Positions 1 through 9,792 of a stretch of 64,000 bases of DNA are shown in pieces; the stretch's first letter is position 1; every line of letters begins with the position of its first letter. Source of the stretch: Rahnella bruchi. Lineage in GTDB: Bacteria > Pseudomonadota > Gammaproteobacteria > Enterobacterales > Enterobacteriaceae. The stretch spans positions 868,001 through 932,000 of the forward strand of contig NZ_QZWI01000001.1 in the NCBI RefSeq assembly GCF_003614975.1, given 5' to 3'. The notes beneath the pieces were generated by a model that saw only the letters and a program-made list of their open reading frames with translations, was not told the DNA's origin and did not search any database. A program made the position numbers and the translations under genes.

Positions 1-267
1 TTATCCGGTCATGATGCAACAGGCGAAAGACCGGCAAATCTGACAAACACCGTGAATTTTGTGAATTACCCCGCAATTCCCTGCAAAACAAAAGGTTGTT
101 GTTAAAGAAGTTTGAGACTTCCGTCAAAGACTGATAGCCGGATGCTATCTGATTGATTGGTGTGATGGGGTTTATTCACCCGAGGGTTGCCCCTATACTG
201 GCAGTCGTTTTGTTCACCCTTCCTTCTCACCTACGACACCCTCTTGGGTTTCATAAGGAGTAATATT
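1..267. other. Upstream region of the peroxiredoxin gene
   Basis: No convincing coding region is seen here. A short hairpin is visible (GATAGC 133-138 pairing with GCTATC 144-149), and a TATACT hexamer at 193-198 could be the -10 element of the peroxiredoxin promoter. No clear OxyR or other operator was recognised. Confidence 0.4.
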
Positions 268-870
268 ATGGTTCTGGTAACTCGCCCAGCCCCTGACTTC
301 ACCGCAGCAGCAGTTTTAGGCAGCGGCGAAGTAGTTGAAAACTTCAACTTCAAAAAACACACTGCAGGCAAACCAACTGTTATCTTCTTCTGGCCAATGG
401 ACTTCACTTTCGTATGTCCTTCTGAGCTGATCGCTTTCGATCACCGTTACGAAGAATTCCAGAAACGTGGCGTAGAAGTGGTAGGCGTTTCCTTTGACTC
501 CGAGTTCGTTCACAACGCATGGCGTAACACCCCTGTTGAGAAAGGCGGTATCGGTCCTGTTAAATACGCGATGGTTGCTGACATCAAACGCGAAATTCAG
601 AAAGCTTACGGTATCGAACATCCGGACGCTGGCGTTGCACTGCGCGGCTCTTTCCTGATCGACAAAGAAGGCGTTGTTCGTCACCAGGTAGTGAACGATC
701 TGCCACTGGGTCGTAACATCGACGAAATGCTGCGTATGGTTGACGCACTGCAATTCCATGAAGAGCACGGCGAAGTGTGCCCGGCTCAGTGGGAAAAAGG
801 CAAAAAAGGTATGGGCGCATCTCCGGACGGCGTTGCTAAGTACCTGACAGAAAACGCGTCAAACCTGTAA
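268..870 (+). CDS. Typical 2-Cys peroxiredoxin (AhpC/TSA family)
   Basis: A 200-residue thiol peroxidase that would reduce hydrogen peroxide and organic hydroperoxides in the cytoplasm. The peroxidatic cysteine is C50 in FTFVCPSE and the resolving cysteine is C171 in EVCPAQW, the arrangement of typical 2-Cys (Prx1/TsaA) enzymes. A GGIG motif near residue 94 resembles the GGLG insert of hyperoxidation-sensitive members. It is closer to the Prx1/TsaA class than to the 187-residue E. coli AhpC, and no ahpF is adjacent, so its reductant is unknown. ATG 268 is chosen because AAGGAG lies just upstream; the open frame extends further 5' without support. A terminator follows. Confidence 0.95.
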   Translation: MVLVTRPAPDFTAAAVLGSGEVVENFNFKKHTAGKPTVIFFWPMDFTFVCPSELIAFDHRYEEFQKRGVEVVGVSFDSEFVHNAWRNTPVEKGGIGPVKYAMVADIKREIQKAYGIEHPDAGVALRGSFLIDKEGVVRHQVVNDLPLGRNIDEMLRMVDALQFHEEHGEVCPAQWEKGKKGMGASPDGVAKYLTENASNL

Positions 871-895
871 TCCTTTCACGGATTTCAAGGTCAAT

Positions 896-924
896 AACGG
901 TCAGCTCAGCTGGCCGTTTTTTTT
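896..924 (+). terminator. Rho-independent terminator of the peroxiredoxin gene
   Basis: AACGGTCAGCT pairs with AGCTGGCCGTT around a one-base centre (one G-T pair) and is followed by eight T. It lies 25 bases after the peroxiredoxin stop. Confidence 0.85.
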
Positions 925-1137
925 GCCTGCTATCCGTCGCGATCACATTTTCCTCTCCCCGCTCCTCACTCCTCCCCTTTTGCGTCTACGCTGAAAACGT
1001 TCCGGTTACGTCATTATGGCGTGCAGTTTGCATCATCATTTGTCTCAACACTGCCGGATAAAACACACAAAAAAGCGTTATCACACAATAACCTGAAGGT
1101 TATGACTCATAAGACAGGGTAATAAACAGGAGCCCCT

Positions 1138-2889
1138 ATGTTACGGAAATCACTCATCGCGCTGGCCTTGCTGGCCAGCTTCCCGTTGTACGCCGCGTCC
1201 AGTCCTGCGGTTGAAGCCAAAAATGGTATGGTCGTCACCTCGCAATATCTGGCCTCTCAGGTCGGTGTCGATATTCTCAAAATGGGCGGTAATGCCATTG
1301 ATGCCGCCGTGGCCGTCGGTTACGCGCAGGCCGTCGTCAACCCATGTTGTGGCAATATCGGTGGCGGTGGCTTCATGACGGTGCATCTTGCCAACGGCAA
1401 AGACACTTTCATCAACTTTCGCGAAACCGCGCCTGCCGCCGCCAGCGCCAACATGTATCTGGATGCCGACGGCAACGTGAAAAAAGGGGCCAGCCTGTAC
1501 GGTTATCTCGCCGCTGGCGTGCCCGGCACGGTACTGGGCCTGGATACGGTACAGAAAGAATACGGAACGCTGACGCGCCAGCAGGTAATGGCACCGGCGA
1601 TTAAGCTTGCCCGTCAGGGCTTTGTACTGACCCGCGCCGATACCGATATTCTCGATACCAAAGTCGACCGCTTCAAAGAAGACCCCGAAGTGGCGCGCAT
1701 CTTTCTGCGTAAAGATGGCAGCGCGCTCCAGCCCGGCGATAAACTGGTGCAAACCGATTTAGCCAACACGCTGGAGTCCATCTCAAAACACGGGCCGGAT
1801 GCTTTCTACAAAGGCAAAATCCCTGCCGCTGTCGAAGCAGCCTCGAAAAAAGGCGGCGGTATCCTGACGGCGGCAGACTTTGCGAACTATAAAGTCACCG
1901 AAGATGCGCCGATCACCTGCAGCTATCGCGGCTATAAATTCGTCTCAGCCCCACCGCCAAGTTCCGGCGGCGTGACGATGTGTGAAATTCTCAATATCGT
2001 AGAAGGCTATGACCTGAAAAGCATGGGCTTCAATTCGGCAGCGTCGGTTCACGTCCTCACCGAGGGCATGCGCCATGCCTATATGGACCGCAACACCTAT
2101 CTCGGCGATCCGGAGTTTGTGAAAAATCCCATCGACCGTCTGATCAGCAAAAGCTACGCCGAAGACATCCGTAAGAAAATAGAAGCCGATAAAGCCACAC
2201 CGTCTACGGCAGTTCAGCCGGGCATGGAACCGCATGAGAAACCGGAAACAACCCATTACTCTATCGTCGATAAAATGGGTAATGCCGTCTCCACGACCTA
2301 CACCATCAATGGCCTGTTTGGCTCGGTGGTAATCGCGCCAGGCACCGGCTTTTTCCTTAACGACGAAATGGATGATTTCACCACCAAAGTCGGCGAGAAA
2401 AACCTCTTCGGTCTGGTTCAGGGCGTTAAAAACGCTATCGCCCCCGGTAAGCGCCCGCTATCGTCGATGAGCCCGAGTTTAGTGACCAAAGACGGTAAAA
2501 CCTTCATGGTTCTCGGCTCGCCGGGCGGTTCGCGTATCATCACCATTACTTTGCAGACCGCGCTAAATGTCATCGATCATGGTATGCCGCCACAGGAAGC
2601 GGTGAATGCGCCACGTATTCATCATCAGTGGTTGCCGGATGAAGTTTATTACGAGCAGCGCGGCGTTTCTCAGGACAGCCTGAATATCCTGCAGAAGATG
2701 GGTTACAAAATGGTAGAACAGACGCCGTGGGGGGCAGCAGAACTGATTATGGTGGGATTACCGGGTGCCGCTGGCGTGACATCCGCCACCTCAGGCAACG
2801 ACTCGGCGGTATCAGGAAAAGTCCGTGAGGGCTATCTGTATGGCGCGAATGATGTGCGCCGGCCCGCAGGTGCCGCGATAGGTTACTAA
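1138..2889 (+). CDS. ggt: Gamma-glutamyltransferase (glutathione hydrolase)
   Basis: A 583-residue periplasmic enzyme that cleaves and transfers the gamma-glutamyl group of glutathione and related peptides. Residues 1-19 form a signal peptide ending in LYA-A. As in the family, the precursor should self-cleave before the catalytic threonine: T371 in the sequence PETTHYS gives a large subunit of about 350 mature residues and a small subunit starting TTHYS. The GSPGGS motif and PLSSMSP segment of the small subunit are present. AGGAG lies 5 bases before the ATG. Length matches the E. coli enzyme (580). It appears to be a single-gene unit; a bidirectional terminator separates it from convergent proY. 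Confidence 0.96.
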   Translation: MLRKSLIALALLASFPLYAASSPAVEAKNGMVVTSQYLASQVGVDILKMGGNAIDAAVAVGYAQAVVNPCCGNIGGGGFMTVHLANGKDTFINFRETAPAAASANMYLDADGNVKKGASLYGYLAAGVPGTVLGLDTVQKEYGTLTRQQVMAPAIKLARQGFVLTRADTDILDTKVDRFKEDPEVARIFLRKDGSALQPGDKLVQTDLANTLESISKHGPDAFYKGKIPAAVEAASKKGGGILTAADFANYKVTEDAPITCSYRGYKFVSAPPPSSGGVTMCEILNIVEGYDLKSMGFNSAASVHVLTEGMRHAYMDRNTYLGDPEFVKNPIDRLISKSYAEDIRKKIEADKATPSTAVQPGMEPHEKPETTHYSIVDKMGNAVSTTYTINGLFGSVVIAPGTGFFLNDEMDDFTTKVGEKNLFGLVQGVKNAIAPGKRPLSSMSPSLVTKDGKTFMVLGSPGGSRIITITLQTALNVIDHGMPPQEAVNAPRIHHQWLPDEVYYEQRGVSQDSLNILQKMGYKMVEQTPWGAAELIMVGLPGAAGVTSATSGNDSAVSGKVREGYLYGANDVRRPAGAAIGY

Positions 2890-2907
2890 CCTCTCTGCGC
2901 AGAAAAT

Positions 2908-2946
2908 AAAAAGCCCCCGATATCGCGATGATATCGGGGGCTTTTC
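2908..2946. terminator. Bidirectional terminator between ggt and proY
   Basis: A perfect 16-base stem (AAAAGCCCCCGATATC with its complement, loop GCGAT) has an A run on the left and T run on the right. It can stop both ggt (plus) and proY (minus) transcripts. Confidence 0.9.
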
Positions 2947-2969
2947 TTTACCGTAAGGTAAGTACTTGC

Positions 2970-4400
2970 TTACGCTTTGTCGTTCAGCGCCAGCGCTTCT
3001 TTCTTACGATCATTGCGGCGTTTGAAGGCATAACCGACCAGCAGCGCGACGACCCAAACCATACCGACATACAGCGAAATGCGCGTATCCGGGAAATAGC
3101 CAATCAGGCCGATGATAAACACCAGGAAAATAATACCGAACACCGAGGTGTACACGCCGCCACGCAGCGGGAATTCCAGCTCTTTCACCTGTTGTTTACT
3201 CAGCTTGCGACGGAAACCAATCTGGGAGAACAGGATCATAATCCATACCCAAACTGTCGCGAACGTCGCCAGAGAAGCGATCACCAGGAACACGTTTGAC
3301 GGCATAATGTAGTTCAGATAAACCGCTACCAGCAGTGCCGCCATCATCACCAGAACGGTGACCCACGGCGTACCCAGGCGCGAAACCTTGCTGAACATTT
3401 TCGGTGCCTGTCCCTGCTCAGCCATCCCGTGCAGCATACGACCGACGCCGAAGACATCAGAGTTAATCGCAGAAAGTGACGCAGTGATCACCACGAAATT
3501 CAGGATCGCCGCCGCCGCAGTAATGCCCATGTGCTGGAAGGTCAGCACGAACGGACTGCCCTGCGTACCCACCTGATTCCATGGGAAAATGGACATAATC
3601 ACAAACAGCGTACCCACGTAAAACACCAGAATACGCAGCGGAACGGAGTTAATCGCTTTCGGAATAGATTGCTTTGGATTTTCAGCTTCACCGGCTGTGA
3701 TCCCGATGATTTCGATGCCGCCATAAGCAAACATCACCAGCTGGAGCGACAGAATCGTCCCCATGATGCCCTGGCTGAAGAAGCCGCCATTGCTCCAAAG
3801 ATTGTGGATGCCGGTCGCCTGTCCGCCGTTGCCAATGCCCCAGAATATAATGCCAAAGCCCGCCACGATCATGATGATGATGGTCAGTACCTTGAAGAAT
3901 GAGAACCAGAATTCGAGCTCGCCGAAGACTTTCACGCTGACCAGATTGATCGCGCCGATAATCAGCACGACGCTGAGCACCCAGGTCCATTGCGGAACAT
4001 CGGGGAACCAGACGCCCATATAAATGCCGAATGCCGTCACATCAGCGATAGCGACGATCAGGATTTCGAAACAATACGTCCAGCCGGTGATGTAACCCGC
4101 CATCGGCCCGAGATAATCCTGTGCGTAACGCGCAAACGAACCGCTCTGAGGATTGTGAACGGACATCTCGCCAAGGGCTCGCATAATGATGAATGCGATA
4201 ATCCCGCCGACCAGATAAGCCAGCAATACACTCGGGCCTGCCATTTTGATGGCATCTGCAGAGCCATAAAACAGACCGGTTCCGATGGCTGATCCCAGTG
4301 CCATAAAGCGAATATGGCGCGTTGTCAGACCACGTTTTAGCTTCGTGCCCGGCCCTTCGTTCTGTGCTGTTGGTTGTTCAGCTTCTTGCTGCATGTGCAT
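2970..4400 (-). CDS. proY: Proline-specific permease ProY (APC family)
   Basis: An inner-membrane amino acid:cation symporter of the APC family with about 12 hydrophobic segments. The opening [20 protein letters not shown] and the segments [20 protein letters not shown] and [17 protein letters not shown] match remembered E. coli ProY closely, and the neighbour is brnQ as in E. coli. The frame runs to a TTG at 4427; ATG 4400 (after a weak GGG) or ATG 4394 is more likely, leaving an N-terminal extension of roughly 15-20 residues over E. coli ProY (457). Substrate is inferred from similarity. A terminator upstream of its start suggests transcription partly separate from brnQ. Confidence 0.9.
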   Translation of the reverse strand: MHMQQEAEQPTAQNEGPGTKLKRGLTTRHIRFMALGSAIGTGLFYGSADAIKMAGPSVLLAYLVGGIIAFIIMRALGEMSVHNPQSGSFARYAQDYLGPMAGYITGWTYCFEILIVAIADVTAFGIYMGVWFPDVPQWTWVLSVVLIIGAINLVSVKVFGELEFWFSFFKVLTIIIMIVAGFGIIFWGIGNGGQATGIHNLWSNGGFFSQGIMGTILSLQLVMFAYGGIEIIGITAGEAENPKQSIPKAINSVPLRILVFYVGTLFVIMSIFPWNQVGTQGSPFVLTFQHMGITAAAAILNFVVITASLSAINSDVFGVGRMLHGMAEQGQAPKMFSKVSRLGTPWVTVLVMMAALLVAVYLNYIMPSNVFLVIASLATFATVWVWIMILFSQIGFRRKLSKQQVKELEFPLRGGVYTSVFGIIFLVFIIGLIGYFPDTRISLYVGMVWVVALLVGYAFKRRNDRKKEALALNDKA

Positions 4401-4465
4401 TAACCCGTGTTGTTTTTTAACTTTCAAAAAATCGCATTCTAAAAAAATAACTTTTAGCCTGCCAA

Positions 4466-4498
4466 TGAAAAAGCCACGGAAGGGTTCTCCGTGGCCTG
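4466..4498 (-). terminator. Terminator between brnQ and proY
   Basis: GCCACGGA (4473-4480) pairs perfectly with TCCGTGGC (4488-4495). On the minus strand the stem is followed by TTTTT. It lies after the brnQ stop and before proY, so read-through or a separate promoter is needed for proY. Confidence 0.8.
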
Positions 4499-4557
4499 TT
4501 TGGCAAAATATTCGTCAGACGATCGTTCTTTTAAGTCTTCGAACATTCACCCGATAA

Positions 4558-5877
4558 TCATTGGTGCGCGGTAACACTGCGCGGGCCGCTGATTTTGTCA
4601 TAAATCCCGACCAGCACCAGCATTAATAATGACGGTGGTAACCAGGCAAGACCTTGCGCAGCCAGTGGCAGGTTTGCAGTCCAGGCTGGCATCAGATCAG
4701 CAAAAGCAGAAGCCTTAATACCATCAACAATGCCAAATACCAGACTCACCACCATCACCGGTGCCACGATGCGCGTGGCGCTGTTCCACCAGCGCAGGGT
4801 GAAACTCAGTACAACCAGCGCGATACATGGCGGATAAATCGCGGTCAGTACCGGCACGGAAATCTGAATCAGATGGCTCAACCCGAGGTTGGACACCAGC
4901 ATCGAGAACAGACCCAGAATGAACACCAGTGTTTTGTATGACAGCGGCAGGTATTGGGCAAAGAATTCTGCGCAGGCGCAGGTCAGGCCAACCGCCGTTA
5001 CCATACAGGCGATGAAGATCAGCGCACCGAGGAAGAAGCTACCGATACCACCGAAAGTATGTGCCACGTAAGCATGCAGGATAACGGCACCATTAGTCGC
5101 ATCCGGCACCAGCGAGGCGCTGTTTTCACCAAGTTTGAACAGGCTCAGATAAACCAGCATCAGGCCCACACCGGCAATCAACCCGGCCAGAATAGTATAG
5201 CGGGTCAGCAATTTCGCATCAGACACACCGCGTGAACGCGCTGCATTGACGATAACAATCCCGAAGACCAGCGCACCCAGCGTATCCATTGTCAGATAGC
5301 CGTTAACAAAGCCGCTGGAGAAAGGAACCGTCTGGTAAGCGCCGACAGCAGGCATTGTCTGACCGGCCGGCCACAGCAATGCGGCGATACCCAGTGCAGC
5401 CAGAGCGACCATTTTCAACGGTGCCAGGAAATGCCCGACAGTATCGAGTAAACGGCCCGGATACAGAGAAATACCGATCACCAGAGAGAAATAAATCACG
5501 CTATAGATAAGCAGTGGCAGCGGGCCGTCACCGGTCATCGGTGCAATACCGACTTCAAAGGAAACCGTCGCAGTACGCGGCGTGGCAAACAGAGGCCCTA
5601 CCGCCAGATAACAGACAGTCGCCAGAAGAATACCGGCACCACGGCCAATTGGCGTACTCAGGGCATCCACTCCGCCGCCGACGCGGGCAAGCGCAATGAC
5701 TGTCATCACCGGGAGTCCGACCGCGGTAATCATAAAGCCGGCAGCTGCCCACCAGACGTCATGACCTGCCTGCAGACCAACCATTGGCGGGAAAATGATA
5801 TTCCCTGCCCCGACGAATAAGGCGAAGGTCATGAAACCCAACGCCAGAATATCTTTATTTGTTAAACGAGTACTCAT
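4558..5877 (-). CDS. brnQ: Branched-chain amino acid:cation symporter BrnQ (LIVCS family)
   Basis: A 439-residue inner-membrane carrier for leucine, isoleucine and valine. The N-terminal [19 protein letters not shown] and the segments [19 protein letters not shown] and [14 protein letters not shown] are diagnostic and match E. coli BrnQ (439 residues). About 12 membrane segments are apparent. The brnQ-proY order downstream of phoBR on the E. coli map is kept, but here a MetE-like gene and a toxin-antitoxin pair separate brnQ from phoR. The start ATG 5877 has only a weak ribosome site. Confidence 0.96.
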   Translation of the reverse strand: MSTRLTNKDILALGFMTFALFVGAGNIIFPPMVGLQAGHDVWWAAAGFMITAVGLPVMTVIALARVGGGVDALSTPIGRGAGILLATVCYLAVGPLFATPRTATVSFEVGIAPMTGDGPLPLLIYSVIYFSLVIGISLYPGRLLDTVGHFLAPLKMVALAALGIAALLWPAGQTMPAVGAYQTVPFSSGFVNGYLTMDTLGALVFGIVIVNAARSRGVSDAKLLTRYTILAGLIAGVGLMLVYLSLFKLGENSASLVPDATNGAVILHAYVAHTFGGIGSFFLGALIFIACMVTAVGLTCACAEFFAQYLPLSYKTLVFILGLFSMLVSNLGLSHLIQISVPVLTAIYPPCIALVVLSFTLRWWNSATRIVAPVMVVSLVFGIVDGIKASAFADLMPAWTANLPLAAQGLAWLPPSLLMLVLVGIYDKISGPRSVTAHQ

Positions 5878-6234
5878 GATTGGTGTCGTGTTGCCTGTTC
5901 AAATGAATAAAGTGTCCGTTACTGTCGTCGTGCCACGTCGTCATAAGGATTAATGGCGTAAATCAGCCAGAGAGCACCATGTGAGGATCGAAGTGAGCTA
6001 AAAACGCCTGATGATATGCAGAAAATTACGTTGTTATGCAGGGAGTATCGAGCGACAGCGGACGCTAAGGTAAACGTTTATAGCGTATAAAGGCAAGCCG
6101 TGATCCAAAAAGCAGAGCGTTTGACCAGATTAATGTCAGCAGGCAGGCATTTTCACTAAATACAGTGAAAAACACACCATATGATATGTATGATTTTTGA
6201 ACTAATGAAGCACAAGATATGCTCCGATAAGACG
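5878..6234. other. Long intergenic region upstream of brnQ
   Basis: About 360 bases without a supported gene. It should carry the brnQ promoter. The only clear structure is a 22-base inverted repeat at 6150-6171. No transfer RNA, repeat element or small gene was recognised. Confidence 0.5.
6150..6171. promoter_or_regulatory. Operator-like palindrome upstream of brnQ
   Basis: TTTTCACT, six bases, AGTGAAAA: perfect 8-base arms. It lies about 275 bases upstream of the brnQ start and beyond the terminator of the MetE-like gene. The regulator is unknown. Confidence 0.4.
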
Positions 6235-6274
6235 AAAAATGCGTGAAATCACCACTCTCAGGTTATTTCACGCA
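6235..6274 (-). terminator. Terminator of the MetE-like gene
   Basis: TGCGTGAAAT (6240-6249) pairs perfectly with ATTTCACGCA (6265-6274); on the minus strand the stem is followed by TTTTT. It lies 47 bases past the stop of the MetE-like gene. Confidence 0.85.
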
Positions 6275-6321
6275 CAGTTTACAGCATTTTTACAAGGTCA
6301 TCATTCAACCACTTTCAGGTA

Positions 6322-7425
6322 TCACCAAACGCGGGCGGCGATGTCGACGACCAGCTTCAGTTTTTCCCACTGCTGTGCTTCAGTCAGGCTGTTGCCCTCT
6401 TCCGTTGAAGCAAAACCACATTGCGGACTGAGGCAAATTTGGTTGATATCCAGATATTCTGCTGCTTCAGCCAAACGTGCCTCCACAGTTTTCGCCAGTT
6501 CCAGTTCACCAGATTTGGTGGTGATCAGTCCCAGGACTGCCTGCTGATGGCCTTTTTTGATGAAACGCAAAGGCTCGAAGCCCCCGGAACGTTCATTGTC
6601 ATATTCCAGGAAGAAAGCGTCGATGTTAACGCCGCCGAACAAGATCTCTGCCACCGGTTCATAACCACCTTCTGAAATCCAGGTTGAGCGGAAGTTGCCG
6701 CGGCAAACATGCAGACCTATCACCAGATCGTCCGGTTTACCGGCGATGGCTTTATTCAGCACGTCAGCGTAAGTGCGCGCTAACTCTTGTGGAGAATCAC
6801 CCCGTTCGCGGATTTGCGTCTTCTGATCTTCAGAGCACAGATAAGCCCACACGGTGTCATCAAGTTGCAGATAACGACAACCGGCATCGTAAAACGCCTT
6901 AATCGCTTCACGGTAAACCTGCGCCAGATCGTCAAAGTAGTCTTTCAGATCCGGATACACTTCCTTGCTGATGGCGTTACGGCCACCGCGGAAATGCATC
7001 ACGCTCGGGCTTGGAATGGTCATTTTCGGTACGGCGGTTCCGCTAATGCTTTTCAGGAAACGGAAGTCCTCCAGCATCGGGTGTGAGCCAAAACCGAGTT
7101 TGCTGACCACTTTGATGCTGCGCGCTTTGGTTTGAACGCCGTTAAACTGGATCCCCTGCACAGCGTCGTAACCTTCCACGCCCTCCAGACCTTCAAAGAA
7201 ATCGAAGTGCCACCACGCACGGCGGAACTCACCGTCAGTGACCACTTGCAGACCGGCTTCACGCTGTAAATCCACCACACGGCGGATTTCGGTATCTTCT
7301 ACGGCACGCAGCTGCGCGGCATCAATCTCACCGGCCTGGAACTGCTTACGCGCTTCTTTGATCGCAGCAGGACGCAGAAAACTGCCGACGACGTCAGCGC
7401 GGAATGGAGGTGTTGTACGTTGCAT
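6322..7425 (-). CDS. Cobalamin-independent methionine synthase-like methyltransferase (MetE C-terminal domain family)
   Basis: A 367-residue stand-alone relative of the catalytic C-terminal half of MetE, in the group that includes B. subtilis YxjG/YxjH. Features seen: RADVVGSFLRP at the N-terminus, VVTDGEFRR near residue 65, QLDDTVWA, GLHVCRGN with the zinc-type His-x-Cys, and LSPQCGFAST at the C-terminus with the second zinc cysteine. These ligands suggest methyl transfer to a thiol such as homocysteine, but the methyl donor is not known. AAGGAG lies 6 bases before ATG 7425. MetJ-type operators 80 bases upstream (7505-7528) tie it to methionine control. E. coli has nothing at this position. 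Confidence 0.85.
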   Translation of the reverse strand: MQRTTPPFRADVVGSFLRPAAIKEARKQFQAGEIDAAQLRAVEDTEIRRVVDLQREAGLQVVTDGEFRRAWWHFDFFEGLEGVEGYDAVQGIQFNGVQTKARSIKVVSKLGFGSHPMLEDFRFLKSISGTAVPKMTIPSPSVMHFRGGRNAISKEVYPDLKDYFDDLAQVYREAIKAFYDAGCRYLQLDDTVWAYLCSEDQKTQIRERGDSPQELARTYADVLNKAIAGKPDDLVIGLHVCRGNFRSTWISEGGYEPVAEILFGGVNIDAFFLEYDNERSGGFEPLRFIKKGHQQAVLGLITTKSGELELAKTVEARLAEAAEYLDINQICLSPQCGFASTEEGNSLTEAQQWEKLKLVVDIAARVW

Positions 7426-7504
7426 GAAGAACTCCTTAATCACATCCCGCCGGTAGCGAGAAGCGAATGATTCACAAAGTAAATAATTACGCGACGTTAT
7501 ATTT

Positions 7505-7528
7505 AGGCGTCTGGATGTCTAAACGTCT
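7505..7528 (-). promoter_or_regulatory. Three tandem MetJ boxes
   Basis: On the minus strand the sequence reads AGACGTTT, AGACATCC, AGACGCCT: three contiguous 8-mers, each close to the MetJ box AGACGTCT (6-7 of 8 in the register used). Tandem contiguous 8-mers are how MetJ binds cooperatively. The site is about 80 bases upstream of the MetE-like start. Confidence 0.8.
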
Positions 7529-7695
7529 TTAAGAAGATACTGTCATGCAGATTGTTCACGGGCAACAGAGGAATCTTCATGGGACATGAAAGAAATTCAT
7601 GTTGGCTTCTTCATATTTCATGATGCCGGACAATATATGTCCCATTGCGATCTGTGGTAATAAATACTATAGTTATTTCTACCAGGGATGATTGC

Positions 7696-8091
7696 ATGAA
7701 CTGTTTACGTATTTTCGTTACAGAGGATTTTCACGATTTCATGACCGACAGTAAACTGTCGGCAAAGGATATCCTCAAATCTGCGCATGAGTTAGCAAAC
7801 GGACTTTATGACGCGGAGTTGTCCGGTAATGTTTACAAAAAAAGAATCGCTCCATCAGGGAGATCAAAGTCAGGGTTTGGTCGTGCCATCGTCGCTTTCC
7901 GTTTTGAAGATAAGATTTTTTATATCGACGGCTGGCTGAAACACAGTGTCCGCAAGAGCGGACATGAAATTTCCGACAAACTTTTGTCTTTGTATAAGGC
8001 AGTTGCTAAAGATTTGCTCAATTTCACAGAACAGCAACTTGAAATAGAACTTCGAACTGGATTAATTAAAGAGGTGATTTCGAATGGTTGA
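7696..8091 (+). CDS. RelE-like toxin of a type II toxin-antitoxin pair (HigB-type order)
   Basis: A 131-residue protein resembling the RelE-like toxin family once called DUF1044 (PF06296): the core YKKRIAPSGRSKSGFGRAIV followed by a hydrophobic strand IFYIDGWLKHS is typical. The family is thought to act as translation-dependent mRNA endonucleases; that activity is inferred here. ATG 7696 is chosen because AGGGA lies 7 bases upstream; the frame extends back to a TTG at 7645. The gene overlaps the downstream antitoxin gene by 8 bases, so the two should be translationally coupled. Toxin-first order is as in higBA. It is inserted between E. coli-type neighbours brnQ and phoR. Confidence 0.82.
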   Translation: MNCLRIFVTEDFHDFMTDSKLSAKDILKSAHELANGLYDAELSGNVYKKRIAPSGRSKSGFGRAIVAFRFEDKIFYIDGWLKHSVRKSGHEISDKLLSLYKAVAKDLLNFTEQQLEIELRTGLIKEVISNG

Positions 8092-8416
8092 TGAACGTTT
8101 GCTAAAATTGCAGCGGATGGCTCAACGCTTCCATGATTCATCTGGCGTGATTTCGCAAACCACGATGCGCGAAATTAACAAAATTGTTGATGAAGCCGTG
8201 CAGGAAGAAAAGCTAAAAGCCTTTGCAGAAAGCTCTGCTGAACGTATTCGTGCGTTGCGTGAAAAAGAAAAAATCAGTCAGGGCGTACTGGCAAGACTCA
8301 TCAATATGTCGGCCAATAGTATTCAGAAGTGGGAGCGGGATGAAACCAAACCCACTGGTGCAGCTCTGATCCTACTAATGCTAATTGAAGAAAAAGGTCT
8401 GCAAATCATCTGTTGA
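8084..8416 (+). CDS. XRE-family antitoxin (HigA/NadS-like)
   Basis: A 110-residue DNA-binding protein. The C-terminal half holds a helix-turn-helix: ALREKEKISQGVLARLINMS followed by SIQKWERDETKPTGAALILL, with the usual NxxSIQKWE recognition element. The N-terminal 60 residues, rich in charged helix, likely bind the toxin. It overlaps the toxin gene by 8 bases and is followed by a terminator, making a two-gene unit. Expected to neutralise the toxin and repress its own promoter in the 7560-7690 region; no clear operator was picked out. Confidence 0.85.
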   Translation: MVDERLLKLQRMAQRFHDSSGVISQTTMREINKIVDEAVQEEKLKAFAESSAERIRALREKEKISQGVLARLINMSANSIQKWERDETKPTGAALILLMLIEEKGLQIIC

Positions 8417-8450
8417 AAAAAGCCACAGTCATTTGCTGTGGCTTGTTTAT
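8416..8450. terminator. Bidirectional terminator between antitoxin and phoR
   Basis: AAGCCACAG (8420-8428) pairs with CTGTGGCTT (8436-8444), with an A run on the left and T-rich sequence on the right. It serves the convergent antitoxin and phoR genes. Confidence 0.8.
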
Positions 8451-9770
8451 TTATCCCTTCACACCGCTTTGGCTGGACTGCTCCTGAGGAACAATCAGCT
8501 TCGGTGCCAGTGTAAATATAAAGCGGGTGCCGACGCCGACTTCACTCATCACTTCAAGCTTGGCGTTGTGATGGCTCAGGGCATGTTTGACGATGGCCAG
8601 TCCGAGACCACTGCCACCAGTCTGGCGTGAACGTGCTTTATCGACGCGGTAGAAACGTTCGGTAAGGCGCGGCAGGTGTTGCGGCGCAATGCCCGGCCCG
8701 TTATCGCTTATCTGGAATTGCGCACCGTGCGGCGTTTGCTGCCAGCTGACTTCAATCCGCGTGCCGGTCGGGGTGTGATTGACGGCGTTGTACACCAGAT
8801 TCGACACCGCGCTGCGCAGCTGATCTTCATTTCCAAAGACTTTCAGCTTCTCGTTCACACGGAATACCACTTCATGGCGACCACTGCTTAAGGATTGCAC
8901 TTCGCGCTCCAGCATGCCCAGCATCACCGGAATATCGACTTTCTCGTGCATATCGATATTTGTCGATGCTTCGATTTTCGACAATGTCAGCAGCTGTTTG
9001 ACCAGCCCGTCCATGCGCCGCGTCTGTTCCTGCATGGTGTCCAGCGCTTTGGTACGGAACGGCTCTTCCAACTTCGCATCTTCCATCATTTCCAGATAAC
9101 CCTGCAATACGGTCAGCGGGGTTCTCAGTTCATGACTGACGTTAGCGAAGAAGTTACGCCGGGCGCCTTCCAGCTGACGCATCTGCGTAACATCGCGCGC
9201 CACCATCAGCAACTGTCCTTCTGAATAAGGCATCACGCGAAACTCAACATAATGCTCATTATTGAGTTGCAGATTGAGGGCTCGGCTGAAATCACGGGTC
9301 TGGACCCAGGTACGAAATTCCGGATAACGCAGCAGGTTAAAGATGTGCTGCCCGTTATCTTCCGGCCAGCGGAAGCCGAGCAAATCCTGTGCCAGTCCGT
9401 TACACCAGAAAATATTGCCCTCCTCCGTCGTCAGCACCACGGCATCCGGCAACGATTCCGCACCACTGCGAAACCGTTTGATGAGCTGCCCTAATTCGCG
9501 ACGGCGACGGCGATTACGCATCTGCATCTGGTTCAGCCCGTAAAACAGCGGTTCCCAGCTCCAGCGGCCATTTGGCGGGGTTATGCTGCGGTCAAGCCAC
9601 AGCCAGTGAGAGAGTTTGAGCTGGTTATAATAATTCCAGCCCAGTGCCGCCATCAGCGACACAAAGAGGAGCCAGCCAAAATGGCCGACAAAAATACCGA
9701 GGATTAACGCTGGCAGGCAAAAGAGAAAGAATTCACCGGCCAATCGTTTCCATGACAAACGTTCTAGCAC
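8451..9770 (-). CDS. phoR: Phosphate regulon sensor histidine kinase PhoR
   Basis: A 439-residue inner-membrane kinase that phosphorylates PhoB under phosphate limitation. Two hydrophobic segments lie near residues 10-50, then a PAS domain ([20 protein letters not shown]), the phosphoacceptor motif [10 protein letters not shown], and the ATPase boxes [19 protein letters not shown] and [12 protein letters not shown]. The frame runs upstream to 9827, but GTG 9770 (GGAGA 6 bases before) matches the E. coli N-terminus LERLSWKRL. It follows phoB by 22 bases in a two-gene operon under the Pho box at 10537-10565. Confidence 0.96.
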   Translation of the reverse strand: MLERLSWKRLAGEFFLFCLPALILGIFVGHFGWLLFVSLMAALGWNYYNQLKLSHWLWLDRSITPPNGRWSWEPLFYGLNQMQMRNRRRRRELGQLIKRFRSGAESLPDAVVLTTEEGNIFWCNGLAQDLLGFRWPEDNGQHIFNLLRYPEFRTWVQTRDFSRALNLQLNNEHYVEFRVMPYSEGQLLMVARDVTQMRQLEGARRNFFANVSHELRTPLTVLQGYLEMMEDAKLEEPFRTKALDTMQEQTRRMDGLVKQLLTLSKIEASTNIDMHEKVDIPVMLGMLEREVQSLSSGRHEVVFRVNEKLKVFGNEDQLRSAVSNLVYNAVNHTPTGTRIEVSWQQTPHGAQFQISDNGPGIAPQHLPRLTERFYRVDKARSRQTGGSGLGLAIVKHALSHHNAKLEVMSEVGVGTRFIFTLAPKLIVPQEQSSQSGVKG

Positions 9771-9792
9771 ACAGATTCTCCGCTGTGGGGAC

